Of a DNA stretch of 64,000 nucleotides, positions 16,256 through 24,425 are shown in pieces; the stretch's first letter is position 1; every line of letters begins with the position of its first letter. Location of the stretch: NCBI GenBank assembly GCA_036170535.1, contig JAVHPJ010000239.1, positions 1-64,000 of the forward strand. Direction: 5' to 3'. The notes beneath the pieces were generated by a model. The model was given only the letters and a program-made list of their open reading frames with translations. It made no database searches and was not told the DNA's origin. The position numbers and the translations under genes were made by a program. The DNA comes from SSF53 sp036170535 (GTDB taxonomy: Bacteria; Spirochaetota; Leptospiria; Leptospirales; Leptonemataceae).

Positions 16256-17470
16256 ATGATGACGCCGCTGATGGAGAAACTGCCGTTTGGCGCAGGCGGG
16301 ACGCTTGCCCCGTACTTCCAACCGGTAGTCTCCGTCGCCGATGCGCGCATCTTTGGCTATGAAGTGCTGGGTCGCCAGAGCCACGGCGATCAAGTGCGCG
16401 GCCTGGGTGAGTTTTTTAACAGCCCCGCTGTGCCTAACGACGAGAAGATCGCCATTGATCGCCAGATTCGCAGTCTGGCGTTTCGGCGATTCAAACAGGA
16501 AGGTCGCACGGAGCGCCTGTTTGTAAACATTCATCCCAACTGGATCTACCAGTACCATGATCGCGACGAGGTATTTCCCACCATTCGTCTGGCGGAAGAA
16601 GCCGGTCTTGCTCCCGAGCAGTTAGTTATTGAGATCACAGAAGAAGAGTTTCAGCACGAAGATTTGACTTTTCTCAACCGTCTGGCGGATCGCTATCGCG
16701 AGCGCGGCATTAAAATCGCTATCGACGACTTCAGCTATCCCAATTTTGACCGGCTGATCAGCATCAAGCCTGATTTTGTCAAAATCGATATTCGATTGAT
16801 TCGCAAAAGCGTGGAAAGCGCTGAGTATCGTAAACTCATCCGCTACATCTCCGACTTTTCCCAGGAGCTGGGCATCAATGTAATTTTCGAGGGCGTTGAA
16901 ACCCTGTTCGAACTGGAGAACTCCATCGAAGCGGGCGGCGCCTACATTCAGGGATTTTTCTTTTCCGAACCAGCGCGGGATTTTCAAGATCCGCTGATCC
17001 ACGCCGATCGCGTGCGGCTTGGACTGAACAACGTCATCTACCGTTCCATGTTGAATAGCCGCAACGTGCTCAAGATTGAAGAGAGCATGAATCGTTATCT
17101 GGCGCTGGTCATCGAGCGGGAGCAGTTGTTCCAACGTTCCAATCTGGACGACGCGCTGAGCCGCATTCTGGACTTCTTACCGCCGCAGTGTTTTCGCGTG
17201 TTCATCTGCGATGGCTACGGCGTGCAGCGTTCTTCTAATTTCACCAAAAGCGCCCAGGGCAAGTTCCAGATTTTTCCGGAGCATCGCGGCAAAAATTGGG
17301 GCTGGCGGCCGTATTTTTTTCACAACGTTGTGCGTATGCAAGAGTTTAATCGCGGCGTGATTTCGCATCGTTACGTGGACGTTGAAACCCGGCAGCATAC
17401 CCACACTTTCTCCTATCCGCTCGGCCAGGATTTGTTTATTTTTATAGACTTTTCCGCCGAATTTTCTTAA
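16256..17470 (+). CDS. EAL-domain cyclic-di-GMP phosphodiesterase
   Basis: 404 residues. All conserved EAL elements can be seen: FGYEVLGRQ (E-x-L-x-R), LFVNIHP (Asn), LVIEITEEEF, AIDDFSYPNFD (DD), FVKIDIRLI (Lys), NVIFEGVET and GGAYIQGFFF (Gln). The domain should thus hydrolyse c-di-GMP. Residues ~280-404 form a C-terminal sensory-type domain (alpha/beta, ending DLFIFIDFSAEF) rich in aromatic residues, as in YkuI-like proteins. It starts 9 bp after the DUF4015 gene, so the two are likely co-transcribed, hinting at c-di-GMP control of envelope or polysaccharide functions. A PilZ receptor candidate lies at 22168-23172. Confidence 0.93.
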   Translation: MMTPLMEKLPFGAGGTLAPYFQPVVSVADARIFGYEVLGRQSHGDQVRGLGEFFNSPAVPNDEKIAIDRQIRSLAFRRFKQEGRTERLFVNIHPNWIYQYHDRDEVFPTIRLAEEAGLAPEQLVIEITEEEFQHEDLTFLNRLADRYRERGIKIAIDDFSYPNFDRLISIKPDFVKIDIRLIRKSVESAEYRKLIRYISDFSQELGINVIFEGVETLFELENSIEAGGAYIQGFFFSEPARDFQDPLIHADRVRLGLNNVIYRSMLNSRNVLKIEESMNRYLALVIEREQLFQRSNLDDALSRILDFLPPQCFRVFICDGYGVQRSSNFTKSAQGKFQIFPEHRGKNWGWRPYFFHNVVRMQEFNRGVISHRYVDVETRQHTHTFSYPLGQDLFIFIDFSAEFS

Positions 17471-17605
17471 AGGCCGCATTTTTTTTTCGTCTCTACTACG
17501 TGCGCACTGCGCACGCCAGACATACTGGCCGATATTAAGCTAACTGTATCGATCATGCGAACCTGCGCTGCGGAAGTCGGCCATGATATCGGGGGAGGCG
17601 CAACT

Positions 17606-18298
17606 ATGCAGGAAAAGAATTGGGTTAATCGAGCTCCAGTCGTCATGTTTCGTGTTGTGACAATTTCGCTGCTGGCAGCAGCGATCGTAGCCTGTTCCGA
17701 ATCCAGCGACAATAGCGCGACGGATGCAGCCATCGCCCTGGCGGCCATTCAGGCGACCGGTTCCGGCGCGAGCGGCAGCACCGCCACCTGTGCGACAACT
17801 GGCCACTGCCTGATATTCGTAACTAACAGTAATGCTACTCTGAACGCGGGCATCAGCGGTCTCGATGCGAATTGTACGAACGACGTTAACAAGCCGGCCG
17901 GCGGCGGAACTTACAAAGCAATGGTTGCGGATGGAACGAACCGCCGCGCCTGCACTACAGCCAACTGCGGCGGCGGCACGGGCGAACATATCAGCTGGGC
18001 GCTCAAACCGAACAAGGAGTACCGCCGTGCAGACGGTACAACGGTCATCGGCACGACCACAGCCAACGGCGTGTTTGCCTTCCCGTTGACAAATGCGATT
18101 CAGACGACCGTCGTTGGCACCAACTCAACTGTCACCGGCCTGAATACCAACTGGACGTCCAGCGGTAGCGATTGTACGGATTTTGCTGGCGCCGGCAATA
18201 CTTCAAACGGCTTGCACGACGATACCAGCGCAAACTTGCTGAGTATAGGAACCAGCGGTTGCGGGAATACGATGAAGGTGTATTGCGTCGAACAATAG
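17606..18298 (+). CDS. DUF1554-family lipoprotein
   Basis: 230 residues. ATG 17606 is chosen because GGAGG (17594-17598) lies 7 nt upstream. The signal peptide ends in LLAAAIVAC-SES, a lipobox. The mature part has a short Ser/Ala/Thr spacer and then the DUF1554 domain with its Cys/Trp/Gly pattern: HCLIFVTNS, LDANC, YKAMVADGTNRRAC, HISWALKPNKEYRRADG, NTNWTSSGSDC and a final MKVYCVEQ. This domain is abundant in Leptospira lipoproteins and is probably surface-exposed, with disulfides. Function unknown. Confidence 0.85.
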   Translation: MQEKNWVNRAPVVMFRVVTISLLAAAIVACSESSDNSATDAAIALAAIQATGSGASGSTATCATTGHCLIFVTNSNATLNAGISGLDANCTNDVNKPAGGGTYKAMVADGTNRRACTTANCGGGTGEHISWALKPNKEYRRADGTTVIGTTTANGVFAFPLTNAIQTTVVGTNSTVTGLNTNWTSSGSDCTDFAGAGNTSNGLHDDTSANLLSIGTSGCGNTMKVYCVEQ

Positions 18299-18312
18299 AC
18301 CCGACGTGCAAT

Positions 18313-18340
18313 GGGCGGCCCGCACAACGCAGGCCGTCCC
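18313..18340. terminator. Hairpin between convergent genes
   Basis: GGGCGGCC (18313-18320) can pair with GGCCGTCCC (18332-18340), allowing one G-U pair and a 11-nt loop; TTTCG follows on the plus strand. It lies between the convergent DUF1554 and ammonium transporter genes. Confidence 0.5.
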
Positions 18341-18354
18341 TTTCGTTGGTTGGT

Positions 18355-19815
18355 TCAGCTGACGCGTTCCGGGTAGGCCTCGTTGCCGTGTTCCATAATG
18401 TCGAGGCCTTCCAGTTCTTCGTCTTCGCTGACTCTGAGTCCGATCGTATATTTCATGATCACGAACATGATCAGACCGCAGCCAAAAGCCCACAAAAACG
18501 CCGCACCCACGCCAATTGCCTGCACCCCGAGCTGGTGAAAACCTCCTCCGTAGAAGAGGCCTTTAACTCCGTCGCCAAAGTCGGGATGGGCCAACAGGCC
18601 GACCGCAAGAGTGCCCCAGGCGCCGCAGACGGCATGCACCGAAACCGCGCCGACCGGATCGTCGACGTGGATCTTATCAAAGAAAATGACGCTGAATACA
18701 ACCAGCACGCCGGCGACCAGACCGATCATGCTCGCTCCCAGAATGCTGACATTAAAGCAGCCGGCGGTGATAGCGACCAGTCCGCCCAACACCCCGTTGA
18801 GCATCATGCTGACGTCCGGACGCTTGAATAAAATCCAGGAGATCACCATGGCGCCCAGACCGCCAGCCGCTGCGGCCACGTTGGTCGTTACGGCGACAAT
18901 CGCAAAGCTGCCGCCGCGTACGGAAAGCGTGCTGCCCGGATTAAAGCCAAACCAGCCGAACCACAAAATGAAGACGCCCAGGGTCGCCATCGGCATGCTG
19001 TGGCCGAAGATGGGCAGGATGCGGCCTTTCTGATATTTGCCAATGCGCGGCCCGAGTATGATCGCTCCCGCAAGTCCAATCCAGCCGCCGATGCTGTGCA
19101 CCACGGTCGATCCCGCGAAATCAATGAAGCCCAGGCTTGCCAGGAAACCCTTGTTATCGCCGCCGCCGGGATACAGGCTCGACCAGGCGGCGCTGCCAAA
19201 GATCGGATAAACGAACGCGGAAATTATGATCGTATAGACGATGTAGCTTACGAATCGCGTGCGCTCGGCCATGGCGCCCGAGACGATCGTCGCCGCCGTG
19301 CCGCAGAAAACCAACTGGAAGATAAGAAAGCCAAACTTGTGCGCGTCCGGCTTGCCGTCCGTCATGTAAAGTTCCGATCCGGCCGCGGGATGTCCCAGGC
19401 CAATGCCTTCCAGGATTTGCGGACCAAACATCAACGAAAAGCCCAACAACGAGAAGACCACAGTCGCTAACAAAAAGTCGATCGTGTTTTTAGCCAGAAT
19501 GTTCACGACGTTCTTTGTGCGGATGAATCCCGCTTCAACATACGCGAAACCGGCCTGCATGAAGAACACGAGAAACGCAGTAACGCAGACCCACATCAAA
19601 TCCGACTCGGAACGGGCCGTCTCAAGATCCGCTTTTGTGGTTTCCAGATCGGTTTTCAGAGTATTCAGCTCGGACTGAAGGCTCTGCAAAGTCTGCTCTT
19701 CAGACTGCGTTTCGTCCTGGCCAGGCGGAGCGGCATAAAGGGCGCCGGCGACCCAGCCGGCGCTGCCGAGCGCGACCAACGCGACGAAGAATTTTGTTTT
19801 CAGACTGCTGCTCAT
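18355..19815 (-). CDS. amt: Ammonium transporter (Amt family) with coiled-coil N-terminal extension
   Basis: 486 residues. After a signal-peptide-like start (residues 1-28) comes a Gln/Glu/Leu-rich coiled coil (residues ~32-72, LQSLQSELNTLKTDLETTKA) that ordinary Amt proteins lack. The 11-helix Amt core follows: FMQAGFAYVEAGFIRTKN, DFAGSTVVHSIGGW (twin-His first residue), HSMPMATLGVFILWFGWFGF, VSVHAVCGAWGTL (second His), and the cytosolic tail LRVSEDEELEGLDIMEHGNE. Conducts NH4+/NH3 across the inner membrane. No glnK/glnB gene is adjacent on either side, unlike the usual pairing. Confidence 0.93.
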   Translation of the reverse strand: MSSSLKTKFFVALVALGSAGWVAGALYAAPPGQDETQSEEQTLQSLQSELNTLKTDLETTKADLETARSESDLMWVCVTAFLVFFMQAGFAYVEAGFIRTKNVVNILAKNTIDFLLATVVFSLLGFSLMFGPQILEGIGLGHPAAGSELYMTDGKPDAHKFGFLIFQLVFCGTAATIVSGAMAERTRFVSYIVYTIIISAFVYPIFGSAAWSSLYPGGGDNKGFLASLGFIDFAGSTVVHSIGGWIGLAGAIILGPRIGKYQKGRILPIFGHSMPMATLGVFILWFGWFGFNPGSTLSVRGGSFAIVAVTTNVAAAAGGLGAMVISWILFKRPDVSMMLNGVLGGLVAITAGCFNVSILGASMIGLVAGVLVVFSVIFFDKIHVDDPVGAVSVHAVCGAWGTLAVGLLAHPDFGDGVKGLFYGGGFHQLGVQAIGVGAAFLWAFGCGLIMFVIMKYTIGLRVSEDEELEGLDIMEHGNEAYPERVS

Positions 19816-19856
19816 AAGCTTTATCTCGCCCGCGCCGGGACAAACCCCGGCCGCCC

Positions 19857-19893
19857 GGCGGCAACCTGCGCGAGGGGGACGCAGGCTGCCGCC
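19857..19893. terminator. Strong hairpin downstream of the phosphatase gene
   Basis: GGCGGCAACCTGCG (19857-19870) pairs with CGCAGGCTGCCGCC (19880-19893) over 13 of 14 positions with a 9-nt loop. It sits just after the stop of the minus-strand phosphatase gene; GTTTTA follows on the plus strand only. Confidence 0.45.
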
Positions 19894-19899
19894 GTTTTA

Positions 19900-21696
19900 T
19901 CAGGCGGTCAGGACTCCTTTTTTTTCGAGATTCTGCAAGGCCTGGCGCAACTGCTCGTTCGAGGGCGCGCTCTTGACGGCTTGCTTGAGAATCTTCAGCG
20001 CCTTGGGCGGCTGGTTTTCCTTCAGGTAACAACGAGCGAGCATCAAACTCGCATCGTGATACGTGTGATCGATTGTCAGGGCTTTTTTGAACTCGCGCTT
20101 GGCGGCGACAATATCGTTCGCCTTGTAGTAGACATTGCCCAGCATAAAGTAGGTCTGTCCGCTGCGCTCGCCGCTCGAGCTGATGTACTCGTTTAAGAAT
20201 CGCGCCGAAGTGGGGTAGTCGCCTTCGCGATAATACATGCGCGCAAGCAGCATTAAGTTATCGTGCAGGCTCGGTTCCATCTGATACGCCATGGTGGCGT
20301 AACTGAGGGCGCGATGATTGTTTTTTTCCGCCAGACTGAGTCGGGCTTTCTTAAAGCTCTCCAGAGCCTGATTGTAAGTGGGATTACACTGGATCATGAA
20401 CATGGAGACGTCGTCGCCGCGCGCCGTGCCTTCCACGTGTTGTTTCCAGCTCTGTACGGTCTGGACGCACACGTCGCGCGCGGTGTAGGTTTCCATCGTC
20501 GAGTCGCATTTGTCGCGCGAATCCTGAATCCATGCGGCGAGCCGTTCCAGTCCGGCTTCTTCGCCGTTGCGATCACGTTGTTCGGTTACGCCGTCCGTAT
20601 ACATGATCAGAAGATCGCCCGGATTCAGTCGGCCGAAACTTTCCTGATAATCCTTGCGATGGGACTGAATAATGCCGAGCGGCATGCCCGGGGCGTCAAT
20701 CTGCGCGAAGGCTCGTTTCTCCGCGATATAATGCAGCATCCGGTTGTGTCCGGCGTTCACCATTGAATAGGTCTGATCGTTGTAAATACGCACGATCTGG
20801 GCGGTGAAATAGGTTTCGTCCGGCAGCTTGGGTCGAATGGACTCGCCCAGCGACTCCATGATTTCCGAAAGGCCCATGCCCTGTTCCACGCAGCGGCGAA
20901 ATTCGTGGTGAATCGTTACGGTGACCAGCGCGGCGGAAACGCCGTGGCCGGATACGTCGGCGATCAAAATCGAGATGGAGTTGCCCATGCGCACGACGTC
21001 AAAGTAGTCGCCGCTGACTTCGACCATCGGTTCGTAGTAGAAGCCGAAATGAATTCCATTCCAGGGCGTCACCGAACCGGGAATAATCTGAGCCTGCACA
21101 ATGCGGCCCATCTTCAGGTCGTCGTTGATGCGGCGTTGCGCTTCGATTAAGCCTTCGATCAATCGCACCTCATTCAATGCGAGCGCCAGCTGCGACGCCA
21201 TGGCTTCGAGGATTTCGAGGTCGTCTTCTTTGTAAAAGAACGTGATGTCCTTCTCGATCGAAAGCGTGCCCAGCACGGACTCTTTGTAGAGCACCGGCAC
21301 GCACAGCGCGCAGAGCGTGCTTTCGCCGTCGTCGACCATATCGGGTTCGAGCGTCAGATCCTGGGCGAGCAGCGGTTTACGGGTCGCGTAGACGCGACCG
21401 GAGAAACCCTCGCCTTCCGCGAGATCGCGGCGCGGCGGATCGGTTTCCGTCAGGTAGCGAACGGGCTTGAGCGCGTGGTTTTCCCACAGGCGCAGGGTGA
21501 CATTGTCGGGCTCAAAAATCTCGCCGCACAGCTGGAGCAGTCGATCGAACAGCTCGCTTTGATTGTTAATGTTGGCGAATTCCTTGCTGATATAGAGCAG
21601 AATATCAATTTTGTTCTTCGCCGTCAGACCGCCCACAACCATCTTGTTGCCGCGAAAGCTGACGACTTTACGTTTGCCGTACTTAACCTCAATCAT
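19900..21696 (-). CDS. GAF - PP2C (SpoIIE/RsbU-type) phosphatase - TPR protein
   Basis: 598 residues. ATG 21696 follows GGAGG by 5 nt; an in-frame GTG lies 12 nt upstream. Domains: short N-terminal beta region (1-25), GAF (~35-175), SpoIIE-type Ser/Thr phosphatase (~200-400) with metal ligands in EVSGDYFDVV, ILIADVSGHGVSAAL, MYTDGVTEQRD and GDDVSMFMI, then about four TPR units (~410-590) such as YFMLGNVYYKANDIVAAKRE. Such phosphatases dephosphorylate STAS antagonists or signal otherwise after GAF ligand binding; the TPRs probably choose the partner. No STAS gene is adjacent, but one lies at 28684-29016 beside another phosphatase. Confidence 0.9.
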   Translation of the reverse strand: MIEVKYGKRKVVSFRGNKMVVGGLTAKNKIDILLYISKEFANINNQSELFDRLLQLCGEIFEPDNVTLRLWENHALKPVRYLTETDPPRRDLAEGEGFSGRVYATRKPLLAQDLTLEPDMVDDGESTLCALCVPVLYKESVLGTLSIEKDITFFYKEDDLEILEAMASQLALALNEVRLIEGLIEAQRRINDDLKMGRIVQAQIIPGSVTPWNGIHFGFYYEPMVEVSGDYFDVVRMGNSISILIADVSGHGVSAALVTVTIHHEFRRCVEQGMGLSEIMESLGESIRPKLPDETYFTAQIVRIYNDQTYSMVNAGHNRMLHYIAEKRAFAQIDAPGMPLGIIQSHRKDYQESFGRLNPGDLLIMYTDGVTEQRDRNGEEAGLERLAAWIQDSRDKCDSTMETYTARDVCVQTVQSWKQHVEGTARGDDVSMFMIQCNPTYNQALESFKKARLSLAEKNNHRALSYATMAYQMEPSLHDNLMLLARMYYREGDYPTSARFLNEYISSSGERSGQTYFMLGNVYYKANDIVAAKREFKKALTIDHTYHDASLMLARCYLKENQPPKALKILKQAVKSAPSNEQLRQALQNLEKKGVLTA

Positions 21697-22032
21697 GGTC
21701 CCCTCCACAACCGGGCCCGGCCTGTGTGTATTTGCGGCCTTTCCCGGACTTCGTCTGTTGCCGGACGAAAAGTATTGCGATTCGCAAACTCTATAGTGCA
21801 GTGCAAATCTCGTGCCGAGCCGGACTTGTAATTTCCGGGGCCGATCGCGTCGAAATAATGCAGTTTTGTTCCGAATTCCTGCGACAGGCCGGCCTCAGGC
21901 GCCTGCAAAGTGTACGGAGGCCGAGCCTTCCTGATACAGGCGCCTATTAATTCATCAGCCGGGGATCGAAACGCCTCAATTCCAGGCGCCAATTCCTGGG
22001 GCCGGTTTTTCTTCGCTTTGCATGTTTTTTGT

Positions 22033-22060
22033 TTGCTATACGAAAGGTAAGGTGTATACT
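22033..22060 (+). promoter_or_regulatory. Candidate promoter for the structured element at 22065
   Basis: TTGCTA (22033-22038) and TATACT (22055-22060) are separated by 16 nt, a fair sigma-70-like match. Transcription would start within a few bases of the inverted repeat at 22065. No coding region follows on this strand. Confidence 0.4.
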
Positions 22061-22064
22061 GAGT

Positions 22065-22138
22065 ATGCGGGCGGGCCGCTGACTCTCACCATCCACCTGT
22101 AACCTGAAAGTCGCTTTTGCCTTGCGGTCCGCCCGCAT
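22065..22138 (+). ncRNA. Candidate small structured RNA
   Basis: ATGCGGGCGGGCCGC (22065-22079) pairs with GCGGTCCGCCCGCAT (22124-22138): 15 pairs with one G-U. The 44-nt loop holds a short GACT/AGTC helix. A promoter-like element ends 4 nt before it and TTTCTTCTTT follows it, as expected for a free-standing transcript. It does not resemble tRNA, SRP RNA or 6S consensus. The rest of 21709-22167 shows no gene. Confidence 0.4.
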
Positions 22139-22167
22139 TTCTTCTTTGCTCGGCCGCGGACCGGGCC

Positions 22168-23172
22168 TCAGTCCTCGTTTGCGGCCTGGCGTTCTGTTTC
22201 ACGGCGCAGTCGGAAGAGATATTGATAGATCCGGTCGCGATCGCCTTCGCGAATGCGCACAAAGGCCGCGTGCACGCGCTGGATATCCGTGCGCAGGGCG
22301 ACGAGCCGCACCTGGCATTCGACTCGTTCTTCGCCCCCGCCCGTCAAGGGTATCAGCAGCTCCAGTTTGTACAGTCGCCCACGTTCGAAACCCGCGGGAT
22401 CCAGCGCGAGCGCCGCGCCGCCGCCGCCCAGATCAACCGTGTCGCAAAAGCGCCCGTCCAGTCGGGCGGCAATCGTCACGCTCTCGCGATAACTCTGGCG
22501 TTGTTCGTCGCGCTTGAGCTCCGCCGTATGTTGCAGTTCCGCCTCCGCGCCCTCGCGCTGGAACAAGCTGAAACTGGCGCGATACACGCCTTCGCGTCGA
22601 CGAAACTCCAGCTCGTACGCTTTTCCGAGTTCCAGGTCCGGATCATAGAGCAGGGCGCGCACGCCGCCGGAGTGCACTCGCAAGACCTGGCAGGCCGGGC
22701 GCCCGTCCGGATGGGTGAGCAACGCCCCCGGCGGCAGCTCAGCCGAACCGCGCAGGGCCTGGCCCTCCGCCCGTTGGTTCAGATTCAGGCGCACTTTGAG
22801 CAGCAGCAATTCAAGGTCGCGTCCATCGCTCTGGCGGATAAGTTCGGTACAGCGAAAAAATAAATCCCGACGCGAAAACAGCAGGTGGCGCTGCGTGTCT
22901 GGATCATCGAGGCCCAGCGCGACCTCCTCCAGTAAAGCCCGCTCGGAAGGCGAAAGTCCAAGGCGCGCAGTCTCTTCGTCAAAGATGCGTCGCGAGCGTT
23001 CTATTTCGACCGAGCGTCGCCGCGCTGCGCGCATCCGGCCCGTAACCATCAAGAAAGCGACAAAGGCCAGAACGATCAGCGCAAAGCCGACCATTTCCAG
23101 GGGATCGGCCGACTGATAGTTCTGGCCGACGTGCGTGAGAAAATTGCCGACCCGTTCTTCGTTGATGTACAT
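22168..23172 (-). CDS. Membrane-anchored PilZ-domain-like protein
   Basis: 334 residues. One N-terminal membrane helix (MVGFALIVLAFVAFLMV, residues ~26-42) is followed by a helical linker. A first beta-rich domain covers ~110-215, and the C-terminal PilZ-like domain ~215-325 has RQSYRESVTIAARLDG and DTVDLGGGGAAL, matching the RxxxR and (D/N)xSxxG c-di-GMP contacts with Ser replaced by Gly. Two-domain layout resembles YcgR/flagellar brake-type receptors. Likely reads c-di-GMP at the membrane; the EAL protein at 16256 could lower the same signal. It is followed by the alpha/beta hydrolase gene's region with opposite spacing of 36 bp (same strand, hydrolase upstream end at 24015 and stop at 23209). 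Confidence 0.7.
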   Translation of the reverse strand: MYINEERVGNFLTHVGQNYQSADPLEMVGFALIVLAFVAFLMVTGRMRAARRRSVEIERSRRIFDEETARLGLSPSERALLEEVALGLDDPDTQRHLLFSRRDLFFRCTELIRQSDGRDLELLLLKVRLNLNQRAEGQALRGSAELPPGALLTHPDGRPACQVLRVHSGGVRALLYDPDLELGKAYELEFRRREGVYRASFSLFQREGAEAELQHTAELKRDEQRQSYRESVTIAARLDGRFCDTVDLGGGGAALALDPAGFERGRLYKLELLIPLTGGGEERVECQVRLVALRTDIQRVHAAFVRIREGDRDRIYQYLFRLRRETERQAANED

Positions 23173-23208
23173 AAGACCCCGACTCCGTGCGCGAGCGGCG
23201 CACGCCGC

Positions 23209-24015
23209 TCAGGCCTTACGAAGCAGACTTTTTAACCAGGCGCCCAGCGCGCCCAGTCCCCGTTTGCGAGTCGCTGTTTCGATGAATTGCCAGATCGCCG
23301 GATACACCAATTCCGGAGCATCTTTGTGCGGGCTGCGCCCGAGCCCGGCGTAGCGTATGAGTTGCGATGATGCGAGCGTCAGATTCAAGCCCTCGGCGTC
23401 GGTTGACGAGTCGAAGGGATCGCCGTCACCGCTGAGAAGTAAAACCGGAGCGCGCACGCCGGCCACGTGGGGCGGATCGTTTTGGTGCAACAATTGCTCG
23501 AGATAAGCCGCCGCCCAGGGCGTGCGCAGGGTCCGCAGGCGCACAAAAGGCCGCCGCCAGAACGCGATGGATTCCGCGAGCGGATCGTGCAGGAGCAGGT
23601 ATATAAACAAAAAGGGCCGCGGAAAACGGGCGGCCAGTCGAGCCAGGGCGCCGGGTTTTAAGTGCAGGCGCGGACCGATCAGCACCAGCGCTCCCACCTG
23701 ATCCGGATACAGCGCCGCCGCGCGCAGAGCCAGTCGCGCGGAAAACCCGTGGGCGATCAGGGCGGCCGGCTCGGCGAAGGCGGCGAGCAGCCCGCCCAGG
23801 CGCGTCAGGTTGATTTCCATGGGCATCTGCCCGCCGGCCGGCTCGTCTTTGCGGCCGCTGGCGCCGTGACCCGCCAGATCAATCTGGGTCGCCGGCAGGC
23901 CGCCGGCAAAAAAATCCCGGCCGGCGCTCCAGGCTGACGCCGGATCGTCGAAGACATCGTGGATGAAGAGGACGGGCGGACCCGCTAACCCCCTGGCTTT
24001 CTGCTTCGAGGGAAT
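23209..24015 (-). CDS. Alpha/beta hydrolase with an apparent ATT start codon
   Basis: 268 residues if translation begins at ATT 24015-24013. The first ATG in frame (23826) would remove the first strands of the fold. The upstream in-frame sequence is clearly part of the protein: PPVLFIHDVFDD (oxyanion HG-like turn) and QIDLAGHGASGR. There is no ATG, GTG or TTG between the upstream stop (TAA, 24039-24037) and 23826, whereas AGGAGG (24027-24022) lies exactly 6 nt before the ATT. Catalytic residues: Ser in AHGFSAR (last Gly of GxSxG replaced by Arg), Asp in LLLSGDGDPFD, His in RSPHKDAPE. Probable ester or lipid hydrolase. It lies 89 nt downstream of tRNA-Ala on the same strand. Confidence 0.75.
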   Translation of the reverse strand: MPSKQKARGLAGPPVLFIHDVFDDPASAWSAGRDFFAGGLPATQIDLAGHGASGRKDEPAGGQMPMEINLTRLGGLLAAFAEPAALIAHGFSARLALRAAALYPDQVGALVLIGPRLHLKPGALARLAARFPRPFLFIYLLLHDPLAESIAFWRRPFVRLRTLRTPWAAAYLEQLLHQNDPPHVAGVRAPVLLLSGDGDPFDSSTDAEGLNLTLASSQLIRYAGLGRSPHKDAPELVYPAIWQFIETATRKRGLGALGAWLKSLLRKA

Positions 24016-24039
24016 CTTCGTCCTCCTGACTCGAGATTA

Positions 24040-24095
24040 TCGACCGGCGGGCGCCGATCGACCTGGCTGGTCCAGGCGCGGCCGGCTTACCGGCC
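24040..24095 (-). other. Three tandem hairpins between tRNA-Ala and the hydrolase start
   Basis: GGCCGG-CTTA-CCGGCC (24080-24095), CCTGG-CTGGT-CCAGG (24062-24076) and a TCGA..CGGC/GCCG..TCGA near-palindrome (24040-24061) follow one another in the short stretch after the tRNA 3' end. They may be tRNA processing or termination signals, or a leader structure controlling the ATT-start gene. Confidence 0.4.
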
Positions 24096-24104
24096 TGAGA
24101 ACTG

Positions 24105-24177
<73 letters not shown>

Positions 24178-24425
24178 ATGCAAAGCGCCGCTTCTGTGAA
24201 GACACGGCGCAGCGACGCGGCATTCAGCGTCGCAGGGAGACGGAATGCCCGAAACATGCCGCCCTGTCAAATCTAATTCACGACCAGCGGCCCGGCGGCG
24301 CGCTGGGCCCGGCGACGCTGGCGACCGGCTTTTTCACACGTTTCTCCGAACAGGACGTTTCCGGCGCGCGGCGGTACGAGAAACTGCTTGAAGACCCATA
24401 GAAGAGTTCAAATAGAGTAACTGCT

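Noticed and set aside
22122..22863. Long plus-strand frames opposite the PilZ gene
   Set aside because: The minus-strand frame has a membrane anchor and PilZ motifs; the plus frames are shadows.
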